DNA of 64,000 bases from Flavihumibacter sp. ZG627 (GTDB taxonomy: Bacteria > Bacteroidota > Bacteroidia > Chitinophagales > Chitinophagaceae): assembly GCF_000814325.1 (NCBI RefSeq), contig NZ_JPHF01000005.1, positions 124,001 to 188,000 on the forward strand, in the 5' to 3' direction. A program made the position numbers and the translations under genes. Positions 9,026 through 18,166 of this stretch are shown here, one piece after another (position 1 is the stretch's first letter; every line of letters begins with the position of its first letter). The notes under the pieces were generated by a model. The model worked only from the letters and a program-made list of their open reading frames with translations, was not told the origin of the DNA and ran no database searches.

Positions 9026-12000
9026 ATGAGAAGTCTGGTAAGCATTTTTGCTGCTATCCTAATTATGATTTCTTTATACCAGCTTTCCTTCACCTGGTTT
9101 GTCAACAAACACGAGAAGTCGATTGAAGAAAAGGCAATGCGGTATGTGAAGTCCTACCCTACACCCGAACAAAAGTATGCCGGTAACAAAGACATGCAGT
9201 TATTGTACCAGGATACCCTGGACGAAATAAAGAAGGCCCGGGTTAGCAGATTACAGGACAGTACACGCGATCAGAAGATCACCTGGTGGGGACATAGCTA
9301 CCAGAAGGCAAAAGAGAATGAGTTGTTGTTGGGACTCGACCTTCAGGGCGGTATCAACGTAACCATGGACGTTGCTTTGGATGGTCTGATCAAAGGGCTG
9401 AGTAATAATCCCAATGACCCCAACCTGAAGAAGGCCGTTGACGAAGCCACAAGAAGAAAAGTGAACTCTGATGCTGATTACATCACCCTGTTTGCACAGT
9501 CTTTCAAAGATGTGAACGCCGGCGTTAAAATGGCTCCCCTGTTTGCCAATAGCACCCGCAACAAATTGAAAGTTGATGCCAGTGATGAGAGTGTAGTGAG
9601 CTATATCCGCGAGCAGGCAAATGCAGCGATGAAGCAGACCTATGATGTATTGACAAAGCGTATCGACAAATTCGGAGTTGCTCAGCCAAATATCAGTCTC
9701 GACGAAAATAAAGGTATCATTACCGTTGAACTTGCTGGCGCCAGCGATCCTGAAAGGGTTCGTAAATACCTGCAGTCTACTGCCAACCTCCAGTTCTACG
9801 AAGTTTATACAATTGGTGAACTCGACAGAAGTCTCGAAGCTTCTGATAAGGCATTAGCGGTTGTTCTTAAAGGTGATACTGTTGCAGCCCCCCAGCCAAC
9901 GCCATCTCCTGTTGACACAACATCAGCGAAGACACCTGCCGACACTGCCAACAAATCACTTGCCGACGTTCTCAAAGGTTCTGATACAAGTAAAACACTT
10001 GGCCAAACACCTACTGCTGCTCAAAATGCAAACCCGCTATTAAGCGTCATCCAGTTCATTCCTCCCCAGGATGCTAATAAGGATGGTCGTCCGGAATATG
10101 CACCCAACCTTGGTTATGTTCCAACAAAAGATACTTCGCTTGTATCATCTTATCTCAACAACCCTGCAGTTATCGGCAATATGCCCGGTGATGTGAAATT
10201 CCTGTATGGAATGGCTGAAAAAGATAAGGATGGTAAAGTGCTTGATTTTGTCCCCCTTTATGCAATCAAAAAAGTTCCGGGAACTGATAAGGCTAAACTT
10301 GAAGGTGAGTATATCACTGATGCTTACCAGGACTTCAACCCGGTTACCAACCAGGTTACGGTTAATATGACCATGAACAAGCAGGGTGAGAAGATCTGGG
10401 CTAAAATGACCGGCGATAACGTTGGAAGGGCCATCGCTATCGTGCTGGATGATATCGTTTATTCCGCTCCTAATGTGAACGAACCAATCAGCGGTGGTAA
10501 CTCCCAGATATCAGGATCTTTCTCTGTTCAGGAAGGACAGGATCTTTCCAATATCCTGAAAAGTGGTAAGCTGGATGCTCCGGCTAAAATTGTTCAGGAG
10601 CAGGTAGTTGGACCAACACTGGGTAATGAAGCCATCAAGGGCGGTACCCTTGCATTCCTGATCTCATTTGCAGTGATCTTCATCCTGATGCTGATATATT
10701 ATAATACAGCGGGATGGGTTGCCAATATTGCATTATCCCTCAACCTCCTGTTTACGCTCGGTGTATTAAGTGCACTCAATGCAACCCTTACTGCAGCAGG
10801 TATTGCGGGTCTTGTACTTACCATCGGTATGGCGGTAGATACAAACGTCGTGATCTTTGAAAGGATCAAAGATGAACTCAACCGTGGTAAAACCTACCAG
10901 CAGGCAGTTAACGATGGTTACAGCCGATCGCTTGCACCTGTTATGGATGGTCACATCACCAGTTTACTTACCGCTATCATATTGTTTTATTTTGGTCTCG
11001 GTCCTGTTCTTGGATTCGCTACCACTCAAATACTCGGTCTCTTGTTGAGCCTCTTCACCGGTATCCTGCTCAGCCGCATGGTTACTGATTTCTGGACCAA
11101 CAAGAAGCGTCACTTTAATTATTTCACAAGCGTAAGCCGCAACATTTTCAAGAACGCGAAGTACGATTTCATCAGGTATCGCAAGTATGCTTACATGCTT
11201 TCTGCAGTAATACTGTTGCTGGGTATTGGCACTTTCTTCAACGGCTTTAACCAGGGTGTTGAATTCAGTGGCGGTCGCAGCTATATCGTGAAATTCGATA
11301 AGCCCGCACCTATTGAAGAGATCAGGAATGCGCTTGATAAAACCTTTGGTAAATCACCTATCATCAAGACTTACGGCAGTAACAACCAACTTGATATCAC
11401 TACCGATTACCTGATTGAAAAATCAGGCGTGGAAGTGGATGATGAAGTGCAGGTTAAATTATTCGAGGGATTGAAACCTTTCCTTCCCGCAGGCATCTCC
11501 GCAGAGGATTTTGATACGAAGCATATGCTTGGTTCAAAGAAAGTAGATGCTACCATTTCTGATGACCTGAAGACAGGTGCCAAGTGGGCTACATTCTGGT
11601 CGCTGCTTGTGATCTCATTGTATATCTTCATCCGTTTTCGCGACTGGAGATTCTCTATCGGTACCATCTTCGCCTTGCTGCACGATACATTGGTAACACT
11701 CATCGTTTTCTCTTACCTGAAAAATGTTGTTCCTTTCCCACTGGAAATAGACCAGCACTTCATTGCGGCGATCCTGACGGTAATTGGTTTCTCTATGAAT
11801 GATACCGTTATCGTATTTGACCGAATCCGTGAAAACAGTCACCTGATGAAAGGCGCCAGCAAAGCAACCATCATCAACAAATCCATCAACGATACACTGA
11901 GCAGAACTATCATGACTTCTGTAACGGTATTCCTTACCCTGCTGATATTGTTCCTGGTAGGCGGTGAGGTTACAAAAGGATTTGCATTCGCCATGCTGAT

Positions 12001-12148
12001 AGGTGTTATCACAGGTGCTTATTCAACCATATTTGTGGCTACCCCGGTACTCATGGATTTTGCAAAAGACAAACCACTGGGTGAGTCCCACGAAATTGAC
12101 GATGTAAAAGACAGCAAACTTGCTAAGCCTGTAGTGGCAAAAACATAA
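9026..12148 (+). CDS. secDF: Protein translocase subunit SecDF (SecD-SecF fusion)
   Basis: The 1040-residue protein joins SecD (about residues 1-690) and SecF (about 700-1015) in one chain, the normal form in Bacteroidota. SecDF uses the proton gradient to pull exported proteins from the SecYEG channel. Visible marks are the first membrane helix (residues 5-24), the SecD start motif LGLDLQGGINVTMDV, the helix pair GMAVDTNVVIFERIKDEL, and the SecF counterparts GVEFSGGRSY and GFSMNDTVIVFDRIRE. A Pro/Thr/Ala/Lys-rich insert of about 55 residues (about 285-340) splits the first periplasmic domain. A strong terminator follows the stop. Confidence 0.97.
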   Translation: MRSLVSIFAAILIMISLYQLSFTWFVNKHEKSIEEKAMRYVKSYPTPEQKYAGNKDMQLLYQDTLDEIKKARVSRLQDSTRDQKITWWGHSYQKAKENELLLGLDLQGGINVTMDVALDGLIKGLSNNPNDPNLKKAVDEATRRKVNSDADYITLFAQSFKDVNAGVKMAPLFANSTRNKLKVDASDESVVSYIREQANAAMKQTYDVLTKRIDKFGVAQPNISLDENKGIITVELAGASDPERVRKYLQSTANLQFYEVYTIGELDRSLEASDKALAVVLKGDTVAAPQPTPSPVDTTSAKTPADTANKSLADVLKGSDTSKTLGQTPTAAQNANPLLSVIQFIPPQDANKDGRPEYAPNLGYVPTKDTSLVSSYLNNPAVIGNMPGDVKFLYGMAEKDKDGKVLDFVPLYAIKKVPGTDKAKLEGEYITDAYQDFNPVTNQVTVNMTMNKQGEKIWAKMTGDNVGRAIAIVLDDIVYSAPNVNEPISGGNSQISGSFSVQEGQDLSNILKSGKLDAPAKIVQEQVVGPTLGNEAIKGGTLAFLISFAVIFILMLIYYNTAGWVANIALSLNLLFTLGVLSALNATLTAAGIAGLVLTIGMAVDTNVVIFERIKDELNRGKTYQQAVNDGYSRSLAPVMDGHITSLLTAIILFYFGLGPVLGFATTQILGLLLSLFTGILLSRMVTDFWTNKKRHFNYFTSVSRNIFKNAKYDFIRYRKYAYMLSAVILLLGIGTFFNGFNQGVEFSGGRSYIVKFDKPAPIEEIRNALDKTFGKSPIIKTYGSNNQLDITTDYLIEKSGVEVDDEVQVKLFEGLKPFLPAGISAEDFDTKHMLGSKKVDATISDDLKTGAKWATFWSLLVISLYIFIRFRDWRFSIGTIFALLHDTLVTLIVFSYLKNVVPFPLEIDQHFIAAILTVIGFSMNDTVIVFDRIRENSHLMKGASKATIINKSINDTLSRTIMTSVTVFLTLLILFLVGGEVTKGFAFAMLIGVITGAYSTIFVATPVLMDFAKDKPLGESHEIDDVKDSKLAKPVVAKT

Positions 12149-12165
12149 ACCTGTTTTTACAGATT

Positions 12166-12203
12166 AAAAAATGCAATCCCCTAAAAAGGATTGCATTTTT
12201 TTT
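12166..12203 (+). terminator. Rho-independent terminator of secDF
   Basis: AAAAAATGCAATCC (12166-12179) pairs with GGATTGCATTTTTT (12188-12201) around an 8-nt loop, followed by more T. The stem is perfect. It begins 18 bp after the secDF stop. Confidence 0.92.
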
Positions 12204-12322
12204 ATATATTGCATAACCCGTTTACCACGAACATATCTGATCGTTTTACTATTCAATTCCTCTACGGATAACCCATCCAGGCTTTCGTTTTAGCAGATTA
12301 CTCACCAATCCGAAAATGGGTT

Positions 12323-15300
12323 ATGAACAGGTATGTTATACTTAAAAAGTATAGAGGAATTTTTTGCCTCTTACTCTCGTTATTATTGTTTAGGCTTAAT
12401 GACGTAAAGGCGCAGGTGGTATTCAACACGAGCACACTCTCCGGCGTGGGAGATGATTTCATAAACCCAACCACGCTTCAGTTCGGACCTGATGGCCGGC
12501 TCTATGTGGCCAATCAATTTGGCCTCATCTACATATTCACTATTCAGAAAACCTCTCCGGGAAATTATACTGTCACTGCAAAGGAAGTGATCACTCTTGT
12601 TCAGCAACTTTCTAACCGGAATGATAACGGCTCAGCGGCACCTGCTACCAGCAACCGGCAGATCACAGGAATACTTATTTCCGGAACAGCCACCAATCCA
12701 ATAATCTATGTCAGCTCAAGTGACCCAAGAATAGGTGGCGGTGCAACTACCGGCGATATTAACCTGGATACGAATTCGGGTATTGTATCAAAAATAACCA
12801 GGAATGGCAGCAGCTGGGATAAAACTGATCTGGTAAGAGGATTGCCGCGCTCGGAGGAAAACCATTCCAATAATGGAATGGAGCTTGATGCTGCCACTAA
12901 TACAATCTACCTGGCAATTGGTGGCAATACAAATGCTGGATCACCATCCACCAATTTTGCCTTCATAACAGAATATACTTTATCAGCGGCGATCATTTCC
13001 ATTGACCTTGATCTCATCGAATCATTACCAACCCGCGGATCAGGTAATACAAAATATAAATATGACCTGCCAACCTTAAATGATCCAGCCCGCGCTGATA
13101 TTGCCAATCCCGATTATAATGCGGCCCTCCCGGGATCGTCGCCCACAATGGATATCAATGACCCTTTCGGGGGAAATGACGGACTTAACCAGGCAAGGCT
13201 TATTCCCGATGGGCCGGTACAGATCTATTCACCCGGTTACAGGAATCCATATGACCTTGTAATTACAAGAACCCTGGGTAAAGCAGGCAGGATGTATACC
13301 ATCGATAATGGCCCCAACCTTGGCTGGGGCGGCTATCCGCAAAATGAAGGAGCATCCGGAAACCCGCTCACAACATCAGTCACAAATAATTATGTTCCGG
13401 GAGAACCGGGATCAAGTGGTCCGGGGGTATCTGATGCACAGGTCAATAATCTCGATAACCTGCATCTTGTATCAGCGCCAGGATTACCGCCTATTTATGG
13501 AGGTCATCCAAACCCTGTGAGGGCAAATCCTTCAGGGGCCGGACTCTATTGGTTTGATAATATAACCGGCACGGCCAATTTTAGTTTGTCGCCAACCACC
13601 GACTGGCCTCCCCTGCCCCTCTCAATGGCCAATCCGGTTGAGGGGGATTATAGAAACCCAGGTGTAAATGATGGGGCATTAACCACCTTTACAGCATCCA
13701 CCAACGGGATGAAAGAATATACTTCCACCAATGCTTTTGGTGGCCAGATGGCAGGTGATCTGCTGGCCGTTTCATTTGATGGAATTCTCTGGAGAATGCA
13801 ACTGAATGATGCCGGTACAGAGGTGACAAAAAAAGAGATCCTGGCATCCAATTTTGGTCAGATCCCCCTTGATGTTACCGCCCAGGGTAACAACGAAATA
13901 TTTGATGGCAGTATCTGGGTGGCAGACTTCATTGCCAACAATATTTTCATTTTTGAGCCGGCAGAAAACCTGGATACATGGCAGTCAGTGGTGAGCGCTG
14001 ATGCATCAGTACCTGTGGCGCGGCATGAATGTGCTTTTGCAGAAGTTTCCGACAAATTTTATTTAATTGGCGGCAGGGGCAGCAGGCCGGTGAATGTTTA
14101 TAATCCGCAAACAAGTACATGGACCACCGCTGCGCCACTCCCTGGAAATATTGAGATCAACCATTTCCAGGCAGTTGCCTACCAGAAAAAGATCTATATC
14201 ATCGGAGCGTTTACAGGAGGCTATCCAACTGAAACACCAGTGGCAGATATTTATGTATTTGATTCCGAAACCAATAGCTGGACGGTACTGCCAAATGCTA
14301 TTCCCACCGGCAGGAGACGGGGCTCAACAGGAGCTGTTGTTTATAATGATAAAATTTATATAGTAGGAGGAATCACCAATGGCCATACTAACGGTTGGGT
14401 AAACTGGCTGGATGTATTTGATCCGGCAACATTACAGTGGACCAGCTTACCCGATGCGCCACATGCAAGGGATCATTTCCAGGCTGCTGTTACAAATGGA
14501 AAAATCTTTGCCGCAGGAGGAAGAAGAACAAATTTTGACGGAACCCTTTTTGGTAATACAGAACCCACTGTTGACGTATTCGATATTACAACCAATACAT
14601 GGTCAACGTTGCCGGCATCCGCAAACCTTCCAACACCAAGGGCAGGCACCAGTACCGTTGTACTGGATAATCGTGTATGGGTGATTGGTGGAGAAAGCCA
14701 GCAGAGCCTGGCCCATAATGAAACAGAAGTGCTTGATCCCATTACCAATACCTGGGAGCAAAAAGAAAACCTGATTACAGGAAGGCATGGCACACAGGCA
14801 TTGGTTTATAATGCATCCATTTATATAGCATCAGGTAATGGTACCCAGGGAGGAAGCAATGAACTGGCTACGATGGAAACATATCTTGCATCCATCAGTT
14901 GTACCGGCGACCCCAATAGTTTCACCATTGATGATGATGCCGACGGCTATAGTAACGGTGATGAAACACTTAACCAGTCGAACCGATGCCTGGTATCGAG
15001 TAAGCCGGCAGATTTTGATGGAGATAAATTATCAGACAAGATCGACCCGGATGATGACAATGACGGCATCCCCGATATCACTGATGTTTTCCACCTCGAT
15101 GCATCAAATGGAACTACGAAAACCTTACCGGTAATATATCCTTTCCTCAATGCCGATCCGGGAACGGGACTATTCGGCCTTGGGTTTACCGGCCTCATGT
15201 CTAATGGAAATACAGACCCCGACAATGCTTATGAAGCTGAAAATTCAGGATTGATCATGGGCGGAGCAGTTGGCCTGGCAAGCATCCCTGCTTCCAGTGG

Positions 15301-17128
15301 TTCTGCGCTTACCAATAACCAGGAATATGCATTCCAGTTTGGCGTGAACATCAATTCTTCAACACCACGATTTACAATACAAACAAGTCTTCTTTCACCA
15401 TTCTTTGGCGCACTTCCTTTACAACAATTACAAAACCAGACACATGGTGTCTATATCGGAAATGGTGACCAGGATAATTATATCATGATAGCACTGGCTG
15501 CCAATAATGGTAACCCTGGTTTTGTAGTAAGAATGGAGAATAATGGCATTGTTACAGAACAAGTATACCCGGTAGCGAATCTTCTATCCGCATCAGGCAT
15601 TTATATTTATATAGATGTTGATCCGGCTACCGGCTTAGTACAACCGAAATATATAACTGATATAAATGCTGAATTGCAGGATATCGGTAACCCGGTTCAA
15701 CTCCAGGGTAATTTACTTGCCACCCTGCAGGGTCCGCAGGCGATGGCGGTTGGTATCATCGCCAGCAAAGGCCTAGCTATCAATTCATTTTCAGCGGCGT
15801 GGGACTATCTGAACATTCTTGAATCAAGAGCACCGATTGTAGTGAATCCTCTTTCTATACAGGATATTGAAATTAATACTGGCGGAAGATCAATTGATAT
15901 CGCAAATCTTTTTGCTGATGATAAAGGCCCTTCCAATATTAGCCTCTCCCTTGCTAATAACTCTAATCCCGCCCTGGTAACGTCTGCCACCATCACCGAT
16001 AAAAAACTCAACCTCTCCTTTGCAACTTCACAGGCTGGCTATAGTGTACTAACGATAGTTGCAACAGATGAAGATGGTAATGCTACCAGCTATGATATTA
16101 TCGTAAACCTGATAAGGGTTTCCAGGATCAACAGCGGTGGCGGGGCCATTAATTTTAATGGGCAGAACTGGCTGGCCGACCAGTTCTTTACTGCCGGGGG
16201 CAGCACCTATTCAGTAAGTCAACCTATCAATAACACCCTGAATGATCTTTTATACCAATCAGAGAGATGGGGTAATTTCAGTTATAATGTTCCCGTGATA
16301 AACGGCCTCTATAAAGTAAGATTACATTTTGCTGAGATATTTACTTTCCAGAATCCAGGCCAGCGGATCTTTAATGTGAATATAGAAAATGGCCAGGCGG
16401 CTTTACTGAACTATGATATAGTAGCCAAACGTGGGGGCCGCTTACTGGCCGACACGGTTGAATATACTGGCATTACAGTAACCGATGGGTTTATGACCAT
16501 TACGCTGGAGAGGCTGGAAAACAATGCCAAGATTTCCGGAATGGAGATAATATCAGAAACAGATTTTTCTGCCCTTCCCTTATTCCTGGGATCATTCACA
16601 GCAAGACAATCAGGAGATAAAGTGATTGCAAACTGGGATACGCAAAGAGAAGAAAATATAGATTATTTCCTGCTGGAAAGGTCAGTTGATAACCGCAGTT
16701 ATGAAACAGTTGCGAACATTCCATCAAAGGGAAATGGTAGCGGAAATAAATATGTTGCCATTGATCCGCAACCGTTAGCAGGGAAGAGCTATTACAGACT
16801 TAAATGGATAGAGAAAGATGGACAGGTTGGTTATTCAGCTTTTGTACCAATCAATTTCAATTTGCCTAATACGCAGTTTCTGAAGGTATATCCCAATCCT
16901 GTTTTTGAAAGCACTTATTATATCGAATTAGGAAGTTATAATAGCGCCGATAAAGTATCTATAGCACTTACTGATATTTCGGGAAGAATCATCCAGGCAA
17001 ATTCATCACCTATGGTAAATGGACGCAGGATCACCATGCAGAAGCCAGCCGGACTAATTAGCGGGCAATATTATATAGTAGTTGATATCAACGGTAAACA
17101 ATACACGAAAGCTATATTGATAAATTAA
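12323..17128 (+). CDS. Giant secreted multidomain protein: beta-propeller, Kelch repeats, TSP3-like repeats, malectin, T9SS sorting domain
   Basis: The 1601-residue protein has a signal peptide (about residues 1-31, ending DVKA). About 35-550 is a propeller like soluble glucose/sorbosone dehydrogenases (FGPDGRLYVANQFG, YSPGYRNPYDLVIT). About 560-865 holds Kelch repeats, with YLIGGRGSRPVNVYNPQTST and several copies of V/F-D plus T-W. About 885-940 holds acidic calcium-binding thrombospondin-type-3-like repeats (DDDADGYSNGDE, DFDGDKLSD, DPDDDNDGIPD). About 940-1170 looks like a concanavalin-like beta sandwich. About 1175-1260 looks like a cadherin/Ig-like domain. A malectin carbohydrate-binding domain (INSGGGAINFNGQNWLADQF, YKVRLHFAEIF) follows at about 1262-1410. 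The last 85 residues are a type A T9SS sorting domain (YPNPV, SGQYYIVVD). It is probably a surface or released carbohydrate-binding protein; catalytic activity is unproven. Its stop overlaps the convergent HesB gene by 4 bp. Confidence 0.85.
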   Translation: MNRYVILKKYRGIFCLLLSLLLFRLNDVKAQVVFNTSTLSGVGDDFINPTTLQFGPDGRLYVANQFGLIYIFTIQKTSPGNYTVTAKEVITLVQQLSNRNDNGSAAPATSNRQITGILISGTATNPIIYVSSSDPRIGGGATTGDINLDTNSGIVSKITRNGSSWDKTDLVRGLPRSEENHSNNGMELDAATNTIYLAIGGNTNAGSPSTNFAFITEYTLSAAIISIDLDLIESLPTRGSGNTKYKYDLPTLNDPARADIANPDYNAALPGSSPTMDINDPFGGNDGLNQARLIPDGPVQIYSPGYRNPYDLVITRTLGKAGRMYTIDNGPNLGWGGYPQNEGASGNPLTTSVTNNYVPGEPGSSGPGVSDAQVNNLDNLHLVSAPGLPPIYGGHPNPVRANPSGAGLYWFDNITGTANFSLSPTTDWPPLPLSMANPVEGDYRNPGVNDGALTTFTASTNGMKEYTSTNAFGGQMAGDLLAVSFDGILWRMQLNDAGTEVTKKEILASNFGQIPLDVTAQGNNEIFDGSIWVADFIANNIFIFEPAENLDTWQSVVSADASVPVARHECAFAEVSDKFYLIGGRGSRPVNVYNPQTSTWTTAAPLPGNIEINHFQAVAYQKKIYIIGAFTGGYPTETPVADIYVFDSETNSWTVLPNAIPTGRRRGSTGAVVYNDKIYIVGGITNGHTNGWVNWLDVFDPATLQWTSLPDAPHARDHFQAAVTNGKIFAAGGRRTNFDGTLFGNTEPTVDVFDITTNTWSTLPASANLPTPRAGTSTVVLDNRVWVIGGESQQSLAHNETEVLDPITNTWEQKENLITGRHGTQALVYNASIYIASGNGTQGGSNELATMETYLASISCTGDPNSFTIDDDADGYSNGDETLNQSNRCLVSSKPADFDGDKLSDKIDPDDDNDGIPDITDVFHLDASNGTTKTLPVIYPFLNADPGTGLFGLGFTGLMSNGNTDPDNAYEAENSGLIMGGAVGLASIPASSGSALTNNQEYAFQFGVNINSSTPRFTIQTSLLSPFFGALPLQQLQNQTHGVYIGNGDQDNYIMIALAANNGNPGFVVRMENNGIVTEQVYPVANLLSASGIYIYIDVDPATGLVQPKYITDINAELQDIGNPVQLQGNLLATLQGPQAMAVGIIASKGLAINSFSAAWDYLNILESRAPIVVNPLSIQDIEINTGGRSIDIANLFADDKGPSNISLSLANNSNPALVTSATITDKKLNLSFATSQAGYSVLTIVATDEDGNATSYDIIVNLIRVSRINSGGGAINFNGQNWLADQFFTAGGSTYSVSQPINNTLNDLLYQSERWGNFSYNVPVINGLYKVRLHFAEIFTFQNPGQRIFNVNIENGQAALLNYDIVAKRGGRLLADTVEYTGITVTDGFMTITLERLENNAKISGMEIISETDFSALPLFLGSFTARQSGDKVIANWDTQREENIDYFLLERSVDNRSYETVANIPSKGNGSGNKYVAIDPQPLAGKSYYRLKWIEKDGQVGYSAFVPINFNLPNTQFLKVYPNPVFESTYYIELGSYNSADKVSIALTDISGRIIQANSSPMVNGRRITMQKPAGLISGQYYIVVDINGKQYTKAILIN

Positions 17129-17469
17129 ACAGCAAAGGAAGTTCCGCAGCCGCAGGTCTTGCTTGCATTGGGATTGGTGAAGGTGAAGCCGCGACTATTC
17201 AATCCATCCTGCCAGTCTATTTGCATTCCTGCGAGATAGATACCATGTGATTTATTCATGATGCAGGAGATACCATCAATTTCAAAATGCTCATCATCTG
17301 CAGTTGGGGTATCGAAGCCGAGTACATAGCTCAATCCGGAGCATCCCCCACCCTTTACCCCAAAGCGCAGGAGTTGTGTGCTGTCAAATCCAGGTTCCTG
17401 GATCAACCGGCGAACTTCAGCGATAGCGGTTTCAGTTAATTGAACGGGAGCAGATATAGTAGTTTCCAT
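17125..17469 (-). CDS. HesB/IscA-type iron-sulfur assembly protein
   Basis: The 114-residue protein is an A-type carrier that passes Fe-S clusters to target enzymes. The three conserved cysteines are present: GGGCSGLSYVLGF and the C-terminal pair CGCG in KTCGCGTSFAV. The start at 17469 (METTISAPVQLTETA) agrees with family N-termini; an in-frame GTG/ATG extension to 17508 would include the promoter. No suf or isc genes are adjacent. IscA, SufA and ErpA cannot be told apart here. Confidence 0.93.
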   Translation of the reverse strand: METTISAPVQLTETAIAEVRRLIQEPGFDSTQLLRFGVKGGGCSGLSYVLGFDTPTADDEHFEIDGISCIMNKSHGIYLAGMQIDWQDGLNSRGFTFTNPNASKTCGCGTSFAV

Positions 17470-17485
17470 TGATTCCTGATTTATG

Positions 17486-17493
17486 CAAAAATA
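17486..17493 (-). promoter_or_regulatory. -7 promoter element of the HesB/IscA gene
   Basis: On the reverse strand the sequence TATTTTTG matches TAnnTTTG and lies 16 bp before the ATG at 17469. The leader would be about ten bases. Confidence 0.5.
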
Positions 17494-17564
17494 ACAATTC
17501 CCCACCAAAAGGGTTTAATGGTGGGTTGGTGGCAGTAATTATGGCGCTATAATCAATAAAAAAA

Positions 17565-17594
17565 TTTGTTAAGAATCAGTAGCCGTTAAATTTG
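17565..17594 (+). promoter_or_regulatory. Promoter of the DUF7935-like gene and possibly the mutase
   Basis: TTTG (17565-17568), an 18-bp spacer and TAAATTTG (17587-17594) match both Bacteroidota promoter boxes. The ATG is 19 bp downstream at 17614. Confidence 0.65.
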
Positions 17595-17613
17595 CTGACC
17601 TAATCTTACCAGA

Positions 17614-18138
17614 ATGGATACAACTACCATGATCTTAGTAGCAGCCGGACTTCTTGGCCTTATCGGTGGACTTTATTATTATTATTACAATAAGGATAAA
17701 AAGGAGAGTCTGCCTGTAGCTACAGGTGGCGCCGAAAATGAAAATCTTCATTCAAAGCAACTCCGTCTGCAAGCTTATGAAAGACTGGTGATACTGGCAG
17801 AAAGAATCTCGCTCCCAAGTGTTATCAGCAGGAATAATGAACCCTCTCTCGGTAAAAGGGATATGCAGCAACTGCTAACTGCTGCCATTAAGCAGGAGTT
17901 TGATTATAATCTTTCGCAGCAGATCTATGTTAGTCCCGAAGCCTGGGAAGCCATCCGCAACCTGAAAGAACAAAACATCCATATCATCAACCAGGTAGCT
18001 ACTATACTACCGGAAGATATATCGGGCATAGAAATGAATAAGAAGATCGTTGAGTTCATCATGAATCAGCCGCAGGGTTCCATGCATACCATGGTACAGG
18101 AAGCCCTCAGTTATGAGGCCCGAAAACTAATGAACTGA
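17614..18138 (+). CDS. Single-pass membrane protein, DUF7935-like
   Basis: The 174-residue protein has one N-terminal membrane helix (about residues 5-26, ending in the run YYYYY) and a long soluble, mostly helical cytoplasmic part. The stretch [20 protein letters not shown] and [16 protein letters not shown] resembles a Bacteroidota-only family I remember as DUF7935; this match is from memory. No enzyme motif is visible. It lies 28 bp upstream of the acyl-CoA mutase gene on the same strand and probably shares its transcript. Function unknown. Confidence 0.7.
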   Translation: MDTTTMILVAAGLLGLIGGLYYYYYNKDKKESLPVATGGAENENLHSKQLRLQAYERLVILAERISLPSVISRNNEPSLGKRDMQQLLTAAIKQEFDYNLSQQIYVSPEAWEAIRNLKEQNIHIINQVATILPEDISGIEMNKKIVEFIMNQPQGSMHTMVQEALSYEARKLMN

Positions 18139-18166
18139 TCGCCGGGTTCATTGCAAAACGATTGTC

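Noticed and set aside
8641-9126. A 161-codon forward frame between the DUF4397 gene and secDF
   Set aside because: It overlaps both genes, has no family character, and is interrupted by the secDF promoter.
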